Below, in pieces: positions 16,210-24,266 of a DNA stretch of 64,000 nt. The number at the start of each line of letters is the position of its first letter. Position 1 is the first letter of the stretch. The notes under the pieces were generated by a model that saw only the letters and a program-made list of their open reading frames with translations, was not told the DNA's origin and made no database searches. Both the position numbers and the translations under genes were made by a program. The DNA comes from Neomesorhizobium sp963726065 (GTDB taxonomy: Bacteria > Pseudomonadota > Alphaproteobacteria > Rhizobiales > Rhizobiaceae). The stretch covers positions 434,001 through 498,000 of the forward strand of contig CAVSAU010000013.1 in the NCBI GenBank assembly GCA_963726065.1. The letters run 5' to 3'.

Positions 16210-17460
16210 ATGCGGCCTCCAGACGATCCGGCATGGGCGGCGGCCGAAACTGCCGCCCGCCAGAGCTACGGCAAGCTCATCGCCTTCCTGGCAGCCCGCA
16301 CCCGAGACGTCGCCGGCGCGGAAGACGCCCTTTCGGAGGCGTTCGCGGCAGCACTCGCCACCTGGCCGAGGACCGGCGTTCCGAAACATCCCGAAGCCTG
16401 GCTGCTGACGGCGGCGCGGCGGCGCGGCATCGACGCGGATCGCCGCCGGCAGACGAGCGCGGCGGCGGCGCCGCAACTGAGGCTGATGGCGCAGGAAGCA
16501 GCCGCCGCCGTGGACAACGAAGCGTTGCCTGATGAGCGGCTCAGCCTGATGTTCGCCTGCGCACACCCGGCGATCGAGGCGGGCGTCCGCGCGCCGCTCA
16601 TGCTGCAGACCATTCTCGGGTTCGACGCCGCGACGATTGCCTCGGCCTTCCTGGTGTCGCCGGGGACGATGGGGCAGCGGCTTGTGCGCGCCAAGAACCG
16701 TATCCGCGACACCGGCATTCCGTTTCGCATTCCCGACCGCACCGACCTCGGCGAACGGCTCTACGCCGTGCTGGAGGCAATCTACGCCACCTTTGCCGAA
16801 GGCTGGACCGATCCAGTGGGGACCGAGACGCGGCGGCGCAACCTTGCTGGCGAGGGCATCTGGCTCGGACGCCTGGTGGCGCAGCTGATGCCTGGCGAGG
16901 CGGAGGCGCTGGGCCTGCTGGCGCTGATGCTTTTCGCGGAAGCGCGACGCACGGCGCGACGCGATCTCGCCGGCGAATATGTTCCGCTGGCCGAACAGGA
17001 CACCAGCCTCTGGGACGCGGCGCTGATATGCGAGGCGGAAGCCCTGTTGCACAAGGCCAACACGCTGGAAGGCACCGGCCGCTATCAGCTCGAAGCCGCG
17101 GTTCAGTCGGCGCATGTGGCGCGGCGGCTCTCCGGCAAGACAGACTGGCCGGCGATCGCCCTGCTCTACGAGGCGCTGTCCCGGCTCTCCGGTTCGCCGG
17201 TGGTGGCAATCAACCGGGCCGTGGCCATAGGCGAGGCCAATGGCGCGGGCGCCGGCATCGGCGAACTCGACGCCCTCGCCAACGATTCACGGCTGGCGGA
17301 TTATCAGCCTTACTGGGCGGCGCGCGCCGGCCTTTTGGCCCAGCTCGGCAGGACGGCGCAAGCCGACGCCGCCTATCAGCGGGCGATCGGGCTGGAGCGC
17401 GACGATGCGGTGCGGCGCTTCCTCAAGCAGCGCCGGGCCTTGCTCGGCCTGTGGCCCTGA
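16210..17460 (+). CDS. ECF42-type RNA polymerase sigma factor
   Basis: Predicted 416-residue sigma factor. The N-terminal 170 residues hold sigma-70 regions 2 and 4 ('DVAGAEDALSEAFAAALATW', 'HPEAWLLTAARRRGID', 'TIASAFLVSPGTMGQRLVRAK'). The long C-terminal extension ('LGLLALMLFAEARRTARRD', 'INRAVAIGEANGAGAG', 'PYWAARAGLLAQLGRTAQAD') is the TPR-like, DUF6596-containing part that defines ECF42. These factors lack an anti-sigma gene, and the C-terminal domain is thought to regulate activity. Position directly behind a DGPF gene is diagnostic. The signal it answers is unknown. Confidence 0.92.
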   Translation: MRPPDDPAWAAAETAARQSYGKLIAFLAARTRDVAGAEDALSEAFAAALATWPRTGVPKHPEAWLLTAARRRGIDADRRRQTSAAAAPQLRLMAQEAAAAVDNEALPDERLSLMFACAHPAIEAGVRAPLMLQTILGFDAATIASAFLVSPGTMGQRLVRAKNRIRDTGIPFRIPDRTDLGERLYAVLEAIYATFAEGWTDPVGTETRRRNLAGEGIWLGRLVAQLMPGEAEALGLLALMLFAEARRTARRDLAGEYVPLAEQDTSLWDAALICEAEALLHKANTLEGTGRYQLEAAVQSAHVARRLSGKTDWPAIALLYEALSRLSGSPVVAINRAVAIGEANGAGAGIGELDALANDSRLADYQPYWAARAGLLAQLGRTAQADAAYQRAIGLERDDAVRRFLKQRRALLGLWP

Positions 17461-17472
17461 CCGGCGTTGCCC

Positions 17473-17671
17473 AGAGCAGTTCCGGTTCTTTCAGAACTGG
17501 TAACTCGCTCTAACTATTTGTTTTGCAGCATTTATGCGGACGGCAAATGATTCCTTTTGGCTGCAAAATGCGCCAGGGCGGAATGCAGGCTTACCCGGGC
17601 ACCCCGCTCCATCTGCTTGTCTAGCCGCATTTGTGCAACGCCAGATGATTCCACCTGGCTGCAAAATGCTC
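17473..17671. repeat. Dispersed palindromic repeats, copies 2 and 3
   Basis: Copy 2 (17473-17570) is the long form: AGAGCAGTTCCGGTTCT, a short hairpin, then CTCGCTCTAACTATTTG and the TGCAAAATG right end. Copy 3 (17611-17671) is the short form ending GGCTGCAAAATGCT. Both lie between the convergent sigma-factor and GST genes, and copy 3 ends 4 bp before the GST stop codon. Confidence 0.85.
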
Positions 17672-17674
17672 AAG

Positions 17675-18292
17675 TCACCAGAAACGATGCGTGGCGTTGA
17701 GGTCGGCCAGCAGCGGGTTCTGCCGCAAGGCCGAGCAGACGCGGACGATGTTTTGCCATTCCTCGCGCGGGCGGGCGGCAACGGGATGCCAGTAGGCGAG
17801 CATCATGAGATAGATGTCGGCGATCGACCGCCGTCCACCGACCAACCACTGCCGCCCAGCGAGAGCCTCGTCGATGATCTCGAAGCCGCGATCCGCTTCG
17901 GCGATGGCTGCCTGCTTGACCGCCTCGACACCGGCAGGATCGACCGTCGAGCGCCCGGCATAAAAATAGCGCATCAGCGCCGGATAGAGCATTGACGACA
18001 TGAACAGCATCCAGCGCAGGAATTTTGGCCGCTCCTTCGCGCCAGGTTGCGGACCAAGATCCGCTTCCGGGAAGCGTTCGGTGAGCAGCAGGCATATCGC
18101 CGCCGATTCGGTGATCGTTTCGCCTTCGGGCAAGGTCAGCGCAGGAACCTGGTTCAGCGGGCTGATCCCGAAATAATCCGGCGGCGGCGCGCCCTTTGCG
18201 ACATTGACCGATTTGAACGGCGCGCCAGCCAGGAGCAGTGCTGCCTCGACCACAAAACCACCGGAACCCGGCCGGCTGTAAAGCGTGTACAT
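17675..18292 (-). CDS. Glutathione S-transferase family protein
   Basis: Predicted 205-residue cytosolic GST. The thioredoxin-like N-terminal domain starts 'MYTLYSRPGSGGFVVEAALL' and contains the cis-Pro and glutathione contacts 'NQVPALTL' and 'ITESAAICLLLTERFP'. The helical C-terminal domain includes 'WLVGGRRSIADIYLMMLAYW'. The start at 18292 is set by GGGAGG a few bases upstream and by the first beta-strand. Its class and electrophilic substrate are not deducible. It is a single gene facing a repeat at its 3' end. Confidence 0.9.
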   Translation of the reverse strand: MYTLYSRPGSGGFVVEAALLLAGAPFKSVNVAKGAPPPDYFGISPLNQVPALTLPEGETITESAAICLLLTERFPEADLGPQPGAKERPKFLRWMLFMSSMLYPALMRYFYAGRSTVDPAGVEAVKQAAIAEADRGFEIIDEALAGRQWLVGGRRSIADIYLMMLAYWHPVAARPREEWQNIVRVCSALRQNPLLADLNATHRFW

Positions 18293-18510
18293 GTCTCTTC
18301 CTCCCGGACGCGCGGGAATAGGCAATCAAACACTGGCCGACGTCAATGGTTTGAAAGGGGCGGTTTATCAGCCAATCCGGCGACGGCATTTTTCGCAATA
18401 TGATCGAACGGCAAAGCGCGACGCAACTCCGCCTTTTGTAGGGAGCCGGCGATGCTTGTGCGGAAATGATCCGGAAATGCCTCAGGAGATGCTGGCGAGC
18501 AGCTCCGAGG

Positions 18511-18549
18511 GGGCGGCTAACGCCGGACCGGGGCCGGCGTTAGCCGCCC
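18511..18549 (-). terminator. Perfect hairpin spanning the cysK stop codon
   Basis: GGGCGGCTAACGCCGG (18511-18526) pairs over 16 bp with CCGGCGTTAGCCGCCC (18534-18549) around a 7-base loop. The cysK stop codon (18540-18542) lies inside the right arm. No T-run follows, so it may protect the mRNA end or act as a Rho-aided terminator rather than a classic intrinsic one. Confidence 0.6.
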
Positions 18550-19505
18550 AATCCCTCGAACAGCACCGTCGACAGATAGCGTTCGGCGAAGGAAGGAATG
18601 ATGACGACCATGTTCTTGCCGGCGTTTTCCGGGCGCGAGCCGACGACGGTGGCGGCTTGCAGGGCCGCGCCCGACGATATGCCGACCGGCACACCTTCGA
18701 GACGGGCGACCAGCCGCGCATTGGCGAAGGAATCGTCGTTGGAGACGGTTACGATCTCGTCGTAGATCGAGGTGTCGAGGATTTTCGGAGCGAAACCGGC
18801 GCCGATGCCCTGGATCTTGTGAGGGCCCGGCTGGCCGCCCGAGAGCACCGGCGAGGCTTCCGGCTCCACCGCGACGATGCGGATTGCCGGATTGCGGCTC
18901 TTCAGGACCTGCCCGGCGCCGGTGATGGTGCCGCCGGTGCCGATGCCCGAAATAAGGATATCGACCTTGCCGTCCGTGTCGTTCCAGATTTCCTCGGCGG
19001 TGGTGCGGCGGTGGATTTCCGGGTTCGCCGGGTTTTCGAACTGCTGCGGGATCACCGCGTCAGGCAGCGTCGCCACCAGTTCCTCCGCCTTGGCGATGGC
19101 GCCTTTCATGCCCTTGGCGCCCTCGGTCAAAACCAGCTCGGCGCCGAGCAGGAGCAGCATCTTGCGGCGTTCCATCGACATGGTTTCCGGCATGGTGAGC
19201 ACCAGCTTGTAACCCTTGGCGGCGGCGGCGAACGCCAGCGCGATGCCGGTGTTGCCCGAGGTCGGCTCGACCAGCGTCGTCTTGCCCGGCCTGATCTTGC
19301 CGGACGCTTCGAGCGCCTCGATCATGGCGACGCCGATGCGATCCTTGACCGAGGCGATGGGATTGAAGAATTCGAGTTTGGCCAGGAGATTGGCGACGAT
19401 GCCCTTCTCGCTCGCGAATTTGTCAAGCCGCACCAGCGGCGTGTCGCCGATGGTTTCGGTGATCGAGTTGTAGATACGACCGCGGCCCGGCTTGGATATG
19501 CTCAT
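18540..19505 (-). CDS. cysK: Cysteine synthase A
   Basis: Predicted 321-residue O-acetylserine sulfhydrylase, making L-cysteine from O-acetylserine and sulfide with PLP. The Schiff-base Lys54 lies in 'NPIASVKDRIG', the substrate loop is 'EPTSGNTGIA', and the phosphate loop is 'SGIGTGGTITG'. The conserved 'IQGIGAGFAPKILD' follows. A C-terminal membrane segment or CBS domain is absent, so it is the standard CysK type. The start has a GGGAG site. It is followed by an unusually perfect hairpin that includes the stop codon. Confidence 0.95.
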   Translation of the reverse strand: MSISKPGRGRIYNSITETIGDTPLVRLDKFASEKGIVANLLAKLEFFNPIASVKDRIGVAMIEALEASGKIRPGKTTLVEPTSGNTGIALAFAAAAKGYKLVLTMPETMSMERRKMLLLLGAELVLTEGAKGMKGAIAKAEELVATLPDAVIPQQFENPANPEIHRRTTAEEIWNDTDGKVDILISGIGTGGTITGAGQVLKSRNPAIRIVAVEPEASPVLSGGQPGPHKIQGIGAGFAPKILDTSIYDEIVTVSNDDSFANARLVARLEGVPVGISSGAALQAATVVGSRPENAGKNMVVIIPSFAERYLSTVLFEGLGG

Positions 19506-19611
19506 TGCTTCACTCCCTCATTCTCCTGCCAGTTAGCACGGGCGGGGACGGGAAGAAAACAGCATCGTGCCCGGATGAGCGCGAGGTGGCACCGGCCTGT
19601 CGCGCCGCAAT

Positions 19612-20229
19612 CTACTGCCGAGCGGCGATCGCGGCGGCGGCACCTACCATGAAAGCCGCGGCGGTGCGGTTCAGCGCCTTGAGCGCGCGCGGCGTCGCTA
19701 GAAACCAGCGCGCCTTGGCGGCGAGCGCCAGATACGGCACCAGGACGATGAGGAGCACGGCGATGGTGCACAGGACGAGTATGCCGAAGTCGACCGCGGT
19801 GATGGTGCGCAGGTCGACCAGCGTCGGCGTCAGCGCCAGATAGAAAATCATCGTCTTGGGATTGCCCAGCGTGACCATGAGGCCGGCGACAAAGCTCGAA
19901 ACCGCTCCGCCCCTGCCCTTCCTCGCCTTGACCTTCTCGACGGTGATGCCGGACGTCCAGAAGTTCCAGGCGAGATAGACGAGATATGCGACGCCCAGCC
20001 ATTTGATGACAAGGAAGACAGCGCCGAAGGTCTGCGCGATGAAAGCAAGGCCAAGCACGGCGGCCGTGAGATAGGTCAGGTCGCCGACGACCAGGCCAAG
20101 CGCCATGAACAGCGACGAACGAAAGCCGGAACCGAGCGCCCGGGCGACCAGCGCGGTGACGCCGGGACCGGGGATGGCGGCTGCCAGCGCAAGGGCCGCG
20201 CTATAGGTGATGAAACCGGCAAGGGTCAT
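19612..20229 (-). CDS. LysE/RhtB-family exporter
   Basis: Predicted 205-residue inner-membrane exporter of the LysE/RhtB superfamily, which expels amino acids and related compounds. The family start 'AALALAAAIPGPGVTALVARAL' is clear, with about six membrane helices including 'VVGDLTYLTAAVLGLAFIAQ' and 'VSSFVAGLMVTLGNPKTMIFY' (the conserved NPK motif). The frame is open far upstream, but the ATG at 20229 precedes the first helix at the usual distance. It lies 110 bp downstream of the PEP-mutase-like gene on the same strand and 106 bp before cysK. Its substrate is unknown. Confidence 0.9.
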   Translation of the reverse strand: MTLAGFITYSAALALAAAIPGPGVTALVARALGSGFRSSLFMALGLVVGDLTYLTAAVLGLAFIAQTFGAVFLVIKWLGVAYLVYLAWNFWTSGITVEKVKARKGRGGAVSSFVAGLMVTLGNPKTMIFYLALTPTLVDLRTITAVDFGILVLCTIAVLLIVLVPYLALAAKARWFLATPRALKALNRTAAAFMVGAAAAIAARQ

Positions 20230-20339
20230 GGCTTTCAAACCGTCAATTCGAGAGTGTCCGTCTATCGCACATGCCGATGCAGTCGCAAAGAACCGACGGT
20301 TGGACCAACCATTGATCTTACCGACCCGACTTCGCGGCC

Positions 20340-21137
20340 TCAGATCTTCGTGAACATGCCCTGCAGCTTGGCGAACGGCATGCCCTCGCGGGCGAAATCG
20401 AATGTGCCCTCCTCCAGCATTTCGCGCGACGCCTTCTGCAGCATGCCGAAGGAGTAGGTGGTGAGCTTGGAGCCGAGCGAAATGCGCCTGGCGCCGGCCT
20501 CGGCAAGGTTCGCTACGGTGAAGCCTGGCACCACCAGCACGTTGACCGGCTTCGAGACAGCCGAGCAGATGCTGCACACCGTCTCGATGTCGGTCAGGCC
20601 CGGTGCGTAGAGCACATCGGCCCCGGCCTTTTCGAAGGCCTGCAAGCGCCTGATCGTGTCGTCGACGTCGGGCCGGTTCCAGAGAAAATTCTCGGCGCGC
20701 GCGGTGAAGACAAAGTCGCGCTTCAGCGCGCGGGCGGCTTCGGCGGCGGCGGCGACGCGTTCCACAGCGTGCGAAAACTCGTAGATCGGCTTGTCGGGAT
20801 CGCCCGTGTGGTCCTCTATCGAGCAACCGGCAAGGCCTGCCGCCTCGGCGGCGAAAATCGTTTCACCGGCGCTCGCGGCACTGTCGCCCTTGCCCTTTTC
20901 GAGGTCGGCGGAGACCGGCACGCCGACCGCGGCCGCCATTTCACGGCAGTGGTGGATCATCGCCTCGAAGCCGACGCCACCATCGGGCAGGCCGCGCGAA
21001 AAGGCATATCCGGCGCTGGTGGTGGCCAGCGCCTTGTGGCCCGACGATTCCAGCAGCCTGGCGGTGCCGATGTCCCACGGATTGGGGATGACGAAAGTCG
21101 AAGCATGGAGGTCGCGGAATATCCTGCCTTTGTCCAT
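20340..21137 (-). CDS. Isocitrate lyase / PEP mutase superfamily protein
   Basis: Predicted 265-residue (beta/alpha)8 enzyme of the isocitrate lyase/PEP mutase superfamily, members of which cleave or form C-C or P-C bonds in 2-oxo acids. Visible marks are 'FVIPNPWDIGTARLLE', 'TTSAGYAFSRGLPDG', the metal-site 'VSADLEKGKGD' and 'AGCSIEDHTGDPDKPIYEFS'. The catalytic KKCGH loop of true isocitrate and 2-methylisocitrate lyases is not seen, so it belongs to the broad oxaloacetate-hydrolase/PEP-mutase-like group of unknown substrate. It follows the HAD gene by 46 bp and may be co-transcribed with dut and HAD. Confidence 0.87.
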   Translation of the reverse strand: MDKGRIFRDLHASTFVIPNPWDIGTARLLESSGHKALATTSAGYAFSRGLPDGGVGFEAMIHHCREMAAAVGVPVSADLEKGKGDSAASAGETIFAAEAAGLAGCSIEDHTGDPDKPIYEFSHAVERVAAAAEAARALKRDFVFTARAENFLWNRPDVDDTIRRLQAFEKAGADVLYAPGLTDIETVCSICSAVSKPVNVLVVPGFTVANLAEAGARRISLGSKLTTYSFGMLQKASREMLEEGTFDFAREGMPFAKLQGMFTKI

Positions 21138-21183
21138 CGGATACGGCCCTTCGTTCGCAAGGAAATGTCGATCGGGGCGAAGT

Positions 21184-21876
21184 CTACCGGCGGCGCGCGG
21201 ACGCTGCAAAGGCCGGAAGTTGGTCCAGGCCGATCATTGCTGACAAATGGCTGAAGTCGTCGAACAGGACGCCACCGGCAGCAGCGAGGCCTTCGCTGTC
21301 GGCCATCGCATCGGCGCAGTAGGAATAGACCGGCATGCCAGCGGCGCGGCCGGCCTCGGTGCCCGCAACGCTGTCCTCGATGACGATACAATCGGCCGGG
21401 GCAAAGCCCATCGTGTCGGCAGCATGCAGGAACAGGTCGGGAAACGGCTTGCCACGCGCCACCATAGTCGAACTGAACATCGCATGCTTAAACAGCGGCA
21501 GCATGCCGGTGACGCCCAGCGTGATGTGCATCTTGCTGACGCGCGCCGACGAGGCGACGCAGTAGGGGATACGCGCCTCGCGCAGCGTTTCGACGAACTC
21601 CCGCACATGCGGGATTTCGTCGACGCCCTTGGCGAACAGCTCCGGCAGTGCGAGGTTCCAGCGCTCGACGAAATCGACGCCAAGGCTGACGCCGGCCGCC
21701 TCGACCTCGGCCTGTACGGACGCCATGGAGCGGCCGACGAAACGGCGGCGGCAGGCCTCGTATTCAATGGGGAAGCCTGCTTCGGTCAGCCACGACGCCA
21801 GGCGGCGGTTGCCCAGACTTTCGGTATCAACCAGCACTCCGTCGCAGTCGAAGATGACGAGTTGCGGCAAGCCCAT
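21184..21876 (-). CDS. HAD-family hydrolase (phosphoglycolate phosphatase-like, subfamily IA)
   Basis: Predicted 230-residue HAD phosphatase. Motif I is 'VIFDCDGVLVDTE' with the nucleophile Asp, motif II lies in 'YCVASSARVSKMH', the motif III lysine in 'ARGKPFPDLFLHAADTMG', and motif IV in 'CIVIEDSVAGTEAGRAAGM'. A helical cap lies between motifs I and II ('RRFVGRSMASVQAEVE'). This is the beta-phosphoglucomutase/sugar phosphatase-type subfamily. The start is 4 bp after the dut stop. A house-cleaning phosphatase role beside dut is plausible, but substrate is unproven. Confidence 0.92.
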   Translation of the reverse strand: MGLPQLVIFDCDGVLVDTESLGNRRLASWLTEAGFPIEYEACRRRFVGRSMASVQAEVEAAGVSLGVDFVERWNLALPELFAKGVDEIPHVREFVETLREARIPYCVASSARVSKMHITLGVTGMLPLFKHAMFSSTMVARGKPFPDLFLHAADTMGFAPADCIVIEDSVAGTEAGRAAGMPVYSYCADAMADSEGLAAAGGVLFDDFSHLSAMIGLDQLPAFAASARRR

Positions 21877-21880
21877 TACT

Positions 21881-22369
21881 TTAGGCGGTTCCGGTGGAGC
21901 CGAAGCCGCCGGCGCCGCGTGCGGTTGCGCCTGCGAGGCTGCGCTCCTCAGTCGCCATGCGGCTGACTGCGGCAAACACGATCTGGGCGATGCGCATGCT
22001 GCGGGTGACGGCGAAATCCTCGTCGCCGAGATTGATCAGCAGCACCTTCACCTCGCCGCGATAATCGCTGTCGATGGTGCCGGGTGTGTTGAGGCAGGTA
22101 ATGCCATGCTTGAAAGCAAGGCCCGAACGCGGCCTGATCTGGCCTTCGAAACCTTCCGGGATTTCCAGCACCAGGCCGGTCCGCACCAGAGCGCGCTTGC
22201 CGGGCAGGATGAGGAGCGGCCGATCCTCATCGACAGCGGCGCGCAGATCCATGCCGGCGGAGCCCGGCGTTTCATACGCGGGCAAAGGCAGCCCTTCCCC
22301 ATGCGGGAGGCGGACGAAACCGACAGCCGGTTCAGAAACGGACGACGCGTAGGCAGGGGTGTTGCGCAT
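21881..22369 (-). CDS. dut: Deoxyuridine 5'-triphosphate nucleotidohydrolase (dUTPase)
   Basis: Predicted 162-residue trimeric dUTPase, converting dUTP to dUMP and pyrophosphate and so keeping uracil out of DNA. All five family motifs are present in order: 'PGSAGMDLRAA', 'RPRSGLAFK', 'GTIDSDYRGEVKV', 'RIAQIVF' and the C-terminal P-loop-like 'RGAGGFGSTG'. Length is normal. It is the first gene of a minus-strand run with HAD and the PEP-mutase-like gene. Confidence 0.96.
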   Translation of the reverse strand: MRNTPAYASSVSEPAVGFVRLPHGEGLPLPAYETPGSAGMDLRAAVDEDRPLLILPGKRALVRTGLVLEIPEGFEGQIRPRSGLAFKHGITCLNTPGTIDSDYRGEVKVLLINLGDEDFAVTRSMRIAQIVFAAVSRMATEERSLAGATARGAGGFGSTGTA

Positions 22370-22437
22370 GCGACGATCCTATCGGGGCAGCGGCGGGCGA
22401 GGTCAACCGCCGGGCCGCCCTTTCAACGGGATTCTTT

Positions 22438-22908
22438 TCAGCGCAGTTCCACGGGCACCATGGTCGTTTCCTTGATCTCCTCCATGACAAAGGAGGCGGA
22501 GACATCAGACAGCGGCACCTTGGCGATGAGGCGCTGGTAAAGCCGATCGTAGGCCTTCACGTCGGCGACACGGGCGCGCAGCACATAATCGAGATCGCCG
22601 GACATGCGGTAGACACCGGTGATTTCGGGAAAGACGGTCACGGCGGCGCGGAATTTCGCCAGCCATTCGGGGTCGTGGCTCGACGTGCGCACGATGATGA
22701 ACACCGACAGGCCGACCCCGAGCTTCTCCGCGTCGACCAGCGCCACCCGGCCGGTGATGACGCCGTCATCCTCAAGAATCCTGACCCGCCGCCAGCAGGC
22801 ATTGCGCGAAAGGCCGACCCGCTCGGACAACTGGTCGACCGACAGCGTGGCGTCGCGCTGTAGTTCCCCGAGGATTCTTCGGTCGATCGTATCGATTTTT
22901 TCGCTCAT
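22438..22908 (-). CDS. Lrp/AsnC-family transcriptional regulator
   Basis: Predicted 156-residue Lrp/AsnC regulator. The N-terminal HTH is 'IDRRILGELQRDATLSVDQL' then 'SERVGLSRNACWRRVRILED'. The C-terminal RAM ligand and oligomer domain starts 'GVGLSVFIIVRTSSHDPEW' and includes 'VYRMSGDLDYVLRARVADV'. Members usually sense amino acids and control nearby transport or metabolism genes. The ATG at 22908 is preferred over an in-frame start about 84 bp upstream because a palindrome overlaps it. It is divergent from the DUF6356 gene. Confidence 0.93.
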   Translation of the reverse strand: MSEKIDTIDRRILGELQRDATLSVDQLSERVGLSRNACWRRVRILEDDGVITGRVALVDAEKLGVGLSVFIIVRTSSHDPEWLAKFRAAVTVFPEITGVYRMSGDLDYVLRARVADVKAYDRLYQRLIAKVPLSDVSASFVMEEIKETTMVPVELR

Positions 22909-22927
22909 TTGGGATAAATGTCCCAAA
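22908..22927. promoter_or_regulatory. Candidate Lrp-type operator at the regulator start
   Basis: TTTGGGA-TAAATG-TCCCAAA, a perfect 7+7 bp inverted repeat with a 6-bp spacer, overlaps the first base of the minus-strand start codon. Position in the divergent gap suggests autoregulation, possibly also control of the DUF6356 gene beginning at 23033. Confidence 0.6.
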
Positions 22928-23032
22928 AATTTGATTGTAGCAAGGATGGATTGGGACCGATGAACCGAAGCTACGAGGCAGAATGACCGCACTGGACGAA
23001 AGGTCCGGGCGAATCAAGCTGGAGGAGTTCTC

Positions 23033-23254
23033 ATGGCCACGCGCATTGCGAAGCTTTTCACAGACCATCCGGCCTCCGTCGACGAGACTTACTTCGGCCA
23101 TATGGCGTTTGCCGCATGGTTCTCGTCGCGCCTCCTGATGGCCGCCGGCGCGGCGCTCGTTCACGCTTTCTTGCCGTTTCTGTTCGAAACTACGGCCAGC
23201 AGGATCGTGCGCGAACTCTACGAGCGGACGCACAACAGACGGTCGAACGCCTGA
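23033..23254 (+). CDS. DUF6356 family small membrane protein
   Basis: Predicted 73-residue protein of the DUF6356 type. The pattern 'LFTDHPASVDETYFGHMAFAAW' then 'LLMAAGAALVHAFLPFLFETTASRI' matches this small alphaproteobacterial family, with one likely membrane helix in the middle. Function is unknown. GGAGG a few bases before the ATG supports the start. It is divergent from the Lrp gene and 41 bp before the amidotransferase gene on the same strand. Confidence 0.8.
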   Translation: MATRIAKLFTDHPASVDETYFGHMAFAAWFSSRLLMAAGAALVHAFLPFLFETTASRIVRELYERTHNRRSNA

Positions 23255-23295
23255 TCCCGTCGGGACCTACGGCGATCACGCTTGAGGGTTGAGCA

Positions 23296-24096
23296 ATGTG
23301 CCGGTGGGCGGCGTATCTCGGACAGGACGTCTTCCTCGAAGACATCGTGACTGCGCCCTGCCATTCGCTGATCGCGCAGAGCCACCATGCGCTGGAAGCC
23401 AAGTCGCCGACCAATGGCGACGGTTTCGGCGTTGCCTGGTATGGCGAGCGGCCCGAACCCGGCCTTTACCGAGACATCCTTCCGGCATGGTCGGATCCCA
23501 ATCTCAAGAGCCTCTGCCGGCAGATCCGGTCCGGCCTGTTCCTCGCCCATGTGCGGGCCTCGACCGGCGGCGCCACCAGCCGCGCCAATTGCCATCCCTT
23601 CGTGTCGGGCCGCTGGGCCTTCATGCACAATGGCCAGATCGGCGGGTTCGAGAAAATCCGCCGCGGGCTCGAAAACGCTATCGGTGATGCACTCTACGAC
23701 GAGCGGCAGGGCACCACCGATTCGGAACTGTTCTTTCTCCTGATGCTGGAGGAAGGCCTTGCGAGCGACCCGTACGGCGCCGCGATGCGCGCCACCCAGC
23801 ACGTGATCGCGGCCTCGCAGCGCGCCGGCATCGACCCGGCGCTGCGGCTGACTGCCGCCTTTACCGACGGCAATACGCTGTATGGCGTGCGCTACGCCAC
23901 GGATGCCTTTGCGCCGACGCTTTACACCGCGGAATTCTGCGGCTCCGCCGGCCGCTGCCTGGTCTCCGAACCGCTCGACCGCGAAGGCGCTTCATGGCAG
24001 GCGGTGCCTCCGGGCAGCTTCGTCGCGATGACCCGCGATGGAGTGGCGATCAGGTCCTTCGCGCCGGAGATGGGAAAGCTCGCGCTCGCGGGATAA
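23296..24096 (+). CDS. Class II glutamine amidotransferase (EgtC-like)
   Basis: Predicted 266-residue Ntn-hydrolase of the class II glutamine amidotransferase group. The nucleophile is Cys2, exposed after Met removal ('MCRWAAYLG'). The glutamine pocket is shown by 'PTNGDGFGVAWYG', 'FLAHVRASTGGATSRANCHP' and 'FMHNGQIGGF', with 'TDSELFFLLMLEEGL' further on. It is close to EgtC and YafJ-type stand-alone amidohydrolases; no ergothioneine genes are nearby, so that pathway should not be assumed. The start is unambiguous because Cys2 is catalytic. Confidence 0.9.
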   Translation: MCRWAAYLGQDVFLEDIVTAPCHSLIAQSHHALEAKSPTNGDGFGVAWYGERPEPGLYRDILPAWSDPNLKSLCRQIRSGLFLAHVRASTGGATSRANCHPFVSGRWAFMHNGQIGGFEKIRRGLENAIGDALYDERQGTTDSELFFLLMLEEGLASDPYGAAMRATQHVIAASQRAGIDPALRLTAAFTDGNTLYGVRYATDAFAPTLYTAEFCGSAGRCLVSEPLDREGASWQAVPPGSFVAMTRDGVAIRSFAPEMGKLALAG

Positions 24097-24266
24097 CCAG
24101 AACCACCGCTGAACACCGCCGCGACAATCCGGTTTCGCGAGATCGCGAACGCCTTCGCGCCAAACGAGCAAGGCCTGTACCAAACCATCCTGTCACGCTA
24201 CATCTCAGGGGGAGAGGAGATCTGGGCTGGGATGCAGGGCAAGGTCGAGCGAGAAGGAACCTGGAC

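Noticed and set aside
17491..17781. Minus-strand frame ending 'RINAAKQIVRASYQF', repeated at 36.2 and 50.5 kb
   Set aside because: The recurring peptide is a translation of the dispersed repeat, not a conserved protein.
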